Assembly (NCBI GenBank): GCA_964564105.1
Contig: CAZLZS010000007.1
Location: 1-39,628 of the forward strand
Direction: 5' to 3'
From: JACOZG01 sp964564105
GTDB lineage: Bacteria; Patescibacteriota; Minisyncoccia; Phycocordibacterales; JACOZG01
Length of the DNA: 39,628 nucleotides
Shown here: in pieces, positions 37,861 through 39,628 of the stretch
How positions within the stretch are numbered: position 1 is the first letter of the stretch
Layout of the letters: each line of letters starts with the position of its first letter
Translations under genes and position numbers: made by a program
The notes under the pieces: model-generated
What the model saw: only the letters and a program-made list of their open reading frames with translations
Told to the model about the DNA's origin: nothing
Database searches by the model: none

Positions 37861-38739
37861 ATGTTTATTATTAATCACCGCAAAATTTTCTTCACTGTTT
37901 CCGGACTTTTGGTACTCGTGTCGTTCATTGTACTTTACCGTTACGGTTTGAAGCTGGGGACCGATTTTACCGGCGGGACGATCATAGAAGTTGGATATAG
38001 AGACGCTCGGCCGGAACTCGCCCTGATCAAATCGCAGATTGATGCTTTGGCCTTGGGGCAAGTGTCGCTCCAGATCATTGGTGAGCGGTCCATCCTACTT
38101 CGTTTGCGGACGATCACTGAAGATGAGCACCAAACTTTAGAGCAGACGTTAGGCGGATTGGAGAAACGTTACAGCTCAATCGGTCCGGCCGTCGGTGAGG
38201 AGCTGGCGCGGAAGGGGGTGATCGCCGTCGTGATCGTGATTATTCTTATTATCCTTTACATTGCCTTTGTTTTTCGCCATGTTTCTCAACCCGTCAGTTC
38301 ATGGAAGTACGGTTTAATCGCGATTCTCGCTCTAATTCACGATATTGCTATTCCAACCGGAATGGTGGCTCTGCTCGGCCGTTTCTACGGCGTGGAAGTC
38401 GACGCCCTGTTTTTAACTGCGCTCTTAACCATCCTCGGTCTCTCGGTCAACGACACCATTGTGGTTTTTGATCGGATTCGGGAAAATCTAAAGCAGCAAA
38501 CCGGCGAAAAATTTGACGAAGTGGTCGGGCGAAGTTTGAATGAGACCATTGTCCGTTCGATTAATACTTCGCTCACGGTGATCTTGGCGCTCCTCGCGAT
38601 CTACTTTTTCGGCGGCGCCTCCACTAAATATTTCGCGCTCGTTATGGCCGTCGGCATGTTCGTCGGCACTTACTCGTCCATCTTCATCGCCTCGCCGCTT
38701 CTCGTCAGTTGGCAGAAATTAAGTAAGCTGGTAAAATAG
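37861..38739 (+). CDS. secF: Protein translocase subunit SecF
   Basis: A 292-aa partner of SecD with one N-terminal helix, the signature KLGTDFTGGTIIEVGY, a short periplasmic domain, and five further membrane helices. LSVNDTIVVFDRIRENLK carries the conserved Asp in the RND core, and NETIVRSINTSLTVILALLAIYFFGG is typical of SecF. It completes the secDF pair. Its last codons overlap a promoter for the downstream coiled-coil gene. Confidence 0.97.
   Translation: MFIINHRKIFFTVSGLLVLVSFIVLYRYGLKLGTDFTGGTIIEVGYRDARPELALIKSQIDALALGQVSLQIIGERSILLRLRTITEDEHQTLEQTLGGLEKRYSSIGPAVGEELARKGVIAVVIVIILIILYIAFVFRHVSQPVSSWKYGLIAILALIHDIAIPTGMVALLGRFYGVEVDALFLTALLTILGLSVNDTIVVFDRIRENLKQQTGEKFDEVVGRSLNETIVRSINTSLTVILALLAIYFFGGASTKYFALVMAVGMFVGTYSSIFIASPLLVSWQKLSKLVK
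38732..38737 (+). promoter_or_regulatory. Extended -10 for the coiled-coil gene
   Basis: TGG-TAAAAT overlaps the secF stop codon and ends 6 nt before ATG 38744. The gap AGAGGT could also act as an SD in a secDF read-through transcript. Confidence 0.5.
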
Positions 38740-38743
38740 AGGT

Positions 38744-39064
38744 ATGGCCAAATTAGGGAAAACTAAAAAAAGAGATACAGAACCAGCGTGGTTTAAGTCG
38801 TATCATGAAGATCAAAAGCGCCATATGAGCGCACTCAGTGAAGATTTTCAAGATAAGGTTCAGGTAGTGGCCGAGCTGGCGTTAGATATCAAGAAAACGG
38901 TTGATTCGCATTCTAAAATTCTTGAATCTCACACTGAAATGATCGGTAAAATTATGGTTCAGCTCGAGGAAATCAAGGGCGAACTCAAGCAAAAAGTTGA
39001 CTACTCCGATTTCGTTAAATTAGAAAAACGGGTTGTCCGTCTAGAAGTTCTGGCGGGGCACTGA
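38744..39064 (+). CDS. Small coiled-coil protein, unknown function
   Basis: A 106-aa soluble, charged protein. After a basic N-terminus (MAKLGKTKKRD) it is almost entirely helical, with heptad-like spacing (SKILESHTEMIGKIMVQLEEIKGELKQKVDYSDFVKLEKRVVRLEVL), which suggests a coiled coil. No catalytic motif is visible. Similar short coiled-coil proteins are common in candidate-phyla genomes, but I cannot name a family. It ends before a hairpin terminator. Confidence 0.7.
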   Translation: MAKLGKTKKRDTEPAWFKSYHEDQKRHMSALSEDFQDKVQVVAELALDIKKTVDSHSKILESHTEMIGKIMVQLEEIKGELKQKVDYSDFVKLEKRVVRLEVLAGH

Positions 39065-39108
39065 ATGAATGTTTGCCAATGGTAAAGGTTCCACTGCATG
39101 AGGCGTAA

Positions 39109-39135
39109 GAAAGCCGACCTGACGGGTCGGCTTTT
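39109..39135. terminator. Hairpin terminator, possibly bidirectional
   Basis: AAGCCGACC (39111-39119), a 5-nt loop, GGTCGGCTT (39125-39133), and Ts to 39135. It serves the coiled-coil gene. Read on the minus strand the stem is followed by TTTCTT and could also end the convergent zinc-ribbon gene. Confidence 0.85.
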
Positions 39136-39150
39136 GATGGATTCAAGGAT

Positions 39151-39426
39151 CTAAGTTTTGAATGGGTACCGGGTAGCCTCAACCCGCGGCGGGAAAGCGT
39201 TGAGAAATCCATGTTCCACGATCGTCGCCGTTACCGCCCTGATCAAGGTTACTTCGTAAAAAATCGTTCGTCCGCAATATCGGCAGGGTTTAGAAAAACG
39301 AGTGGCTTTCCCGTCTTCCACTTGAATTCCTCTGGTAACATGATGATTGATTTGTCCGCAGTCAGGGTGGGGGCAAGCGATATTGTAGTGATCGCCGGTC
39401 GTAACTGGTATCTCGTGTCCTTCCAT
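39151..39426 (-). CDS. Small zinc-ribbon protein next to the rRNA operon
   Basis: A 91-aa protein starting MEGHEIPVTTGDHYNIACPHPDCGQINHHVTRG, with a second pair FSKPCRYCGRTIFYEV. The CPHPDC and CRYC pairs form a C4 zinc ribbon. The C-terminal half (LIRAVTATIVEHGFLNAFPPRVEATRYPF) has no recognisable motif. GAAAGGA (39434-39440) lies 7 nt before the ATG, so translation is SD-led. It is divergent from the 16S rRNA gene. Function unknown. Confidence 0.75.
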   Translation of the reverse strand: MEGHEIPVTTGDHYNIACPHPDCGQINHHVTRGIQVEDGKATRFSKPCRYCGRTIFYEVTLIRAVTATIVEHGFLNAFPPRVEATRYPFKT

Positions 39427-39466
39427 GCTTTTTTCCTTTCAGCAAAGACCTTATTGTCTAGAACAG

Positions 39467-39472
39467 AGTGTA
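39467..39472 (-). promoter_or_regulatory. Extended -10 for the zinc-ribbon gene
   Basis: TGT-TACACT on the minus strand gives a leader of about 35 nt. Its -35 area overlaps the -35 of the divergent rRNA promoter, so the two may interfere. Confidence 0.5.
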
Positions 39473-39485
39473 ACAGAATTGGGTA

Positions 39486-39513
39486 TTGACGGGAATCAAT
39501 CAATGTTTATAAT
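39486..39513 (+). promoter_or_regulatory. rRNA operon promoter
   Basis: TTGACG (39486-39491), a 16-nt spacer, TATAAT (39508-39513). It is the closest match to consensus in the window, as expected for rRNA, and lies about 87 nt before the mature 16S 5' end. Confidence 0.85.
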
Positions 39514-39519
39514 AGACTA

Positions 39520-39554
39520 GCGTTATAAAAACGCGACTGTTTAGTTCTTTGACA
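39520..39554 (+). promoter_or_regulatory. boxB/boxA-like antitermination leader
   Basis: A small hairpin GCGTT-ATAAA-AACGC (39520-39534) followed by TTCTTTGACA (39545-39554), which resembles the boxA of rRNA leaders that recruits NusB/S10. The remaining leader to 39599 is AT-rich without other clear motifs. Confidence 0.6.
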
Positions 39555-39599
39555 ATTGAGATCCACAAATAGCATTTTTTCTTTTGTTCTGTTCCAGAA

Positions 39600-39628
39600 T
39601 TTATTTAGAGTTTGATCCTGGCTCAGGA
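39600..39628 (+). rRNA. rrs: 16S ribosomal RNA, 5' end (partial)
   Basis: The universal 5' sequence AGAGTTTGATCCTGGCTCAG begins at 39607, which corresponds to E. coli position 8 and places the mature 5' end near 39600. Only about 29 nt fall within the window. Confidence 0.95.

Noticed and set aside
39208..39226. parS-like TGTTCCACG sequence
   Set aside because: Only the left half matches the parS consensus; the right half is not palindromic, and it lies inside a coding region.
1..39628. CRISPR array, transposase or integrase genes
   Set aside because: I saw no regularly spaced repeats and no DDE, HUH or recombinase motifs; the island at rnj has no recognisable mobility gene.
1..39628. TGA recoded as glycine, as in Absconditabacteria and Gracilibacteria
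   Set aside because: Many genes end at TGA with sensible lengths and ATGA overlaps (for example rpmG, the methyltransferase and the solute-binding protein), so TGA is a stop here.

Overview
The window is about 39.6 kb of gene-dense bacterial chromosome, moderately GC-rich, with standard stop codons (TGA ends many genes and forms ATGA overlaps, so TGA is not recoded). Gene content and style suggest a Candidate Phyla Radiation (Patescibacteria, Parcubacteria-like) genome. The evidence is clusters of VirB2/TrbC-like small pilins, a type IV prepilin, membrane-anchored solute-binding proteins, a membrane ClpC-like ATPase, a short DnaX, RNase J, very short intergenic gaps, and no biosynthetic operons in view. 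The window ends about 29 nt into a 16S rRNA gene, which would settle the assignment but is too short to use here.

Layout. 0-4.6 kb: an S1-domain ribosomal protein (-), divergent from a metallo-beta-lactamase-fold protein, a small membrane protein and gyrA (+). 4.6-7.6 kb: methyltransferase, solute-binding protein and three VirB2-like pilins in an overlapping operon. 7.6-9.6 kb: tRNA-Tyr, a prepilin, a DUF6922/AbiEii-type toxin-antitoxin pair, rpmG (L33) and tRNA-Trp. 9.6-16 kb: miaA with tRNA-Arg, an endonuclease Q-like protein, tRNA-Leu, parB, topA and dprA. 16-23 kb: serS followed by an envelope cluster (FtsQ-like protein, small membrane protein, membrane Clp-like AAA+ ATPase, amidase, dusB). 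23-30 kb: a zinc-ribbon protein, dnaX, tRNA-Gln, an HtrA-type protease, a glycosyltransferase and a UvrD-type helicase fused to an Fe-S nuclease. 30-36 kb: a secG-oppA-like-rnj operon whose original downstream gene (an MFS transporter) is separated from it by a ~1.07 kb insertion carrying a RelE-type toxin-antitoxin pair and a small membrane protein. 36-39.6 kb: zinc-ribbon protein, secD-secF, a coiled-coil protein, another zinc-ribbon protein, and the promoter, antitermination-like leader and start of a 16S rRNA gene.

Three observations stand out. (1) Most transcription-unit starts have an (often TGn-extended) -10 hexamer ending only 6-10 nt before the ATG and no Shine-Dalgarno sequence, so leaderless mRNAs seem to be the rule. 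Three small zinc-ribbon genes are the exception, with leaders, strong SD sequences and nearby hairpin terminators. (2) The rnj 3' end is duplicated on both sides of the toxin-antitoxin island, as expected if an element entered the 3' end of rnj and restored it while displacing the old tail. (3) Short AAGG-N5-CCTT hairpins recur: as in-frame pairs inside miaA and dusB, and singly or paired at the prepilin 3' end, in a 5' leader and inside the island. This resembles a small palindromic element family.

All functional calls rest on reading motifs in the sequence; no database search was run.
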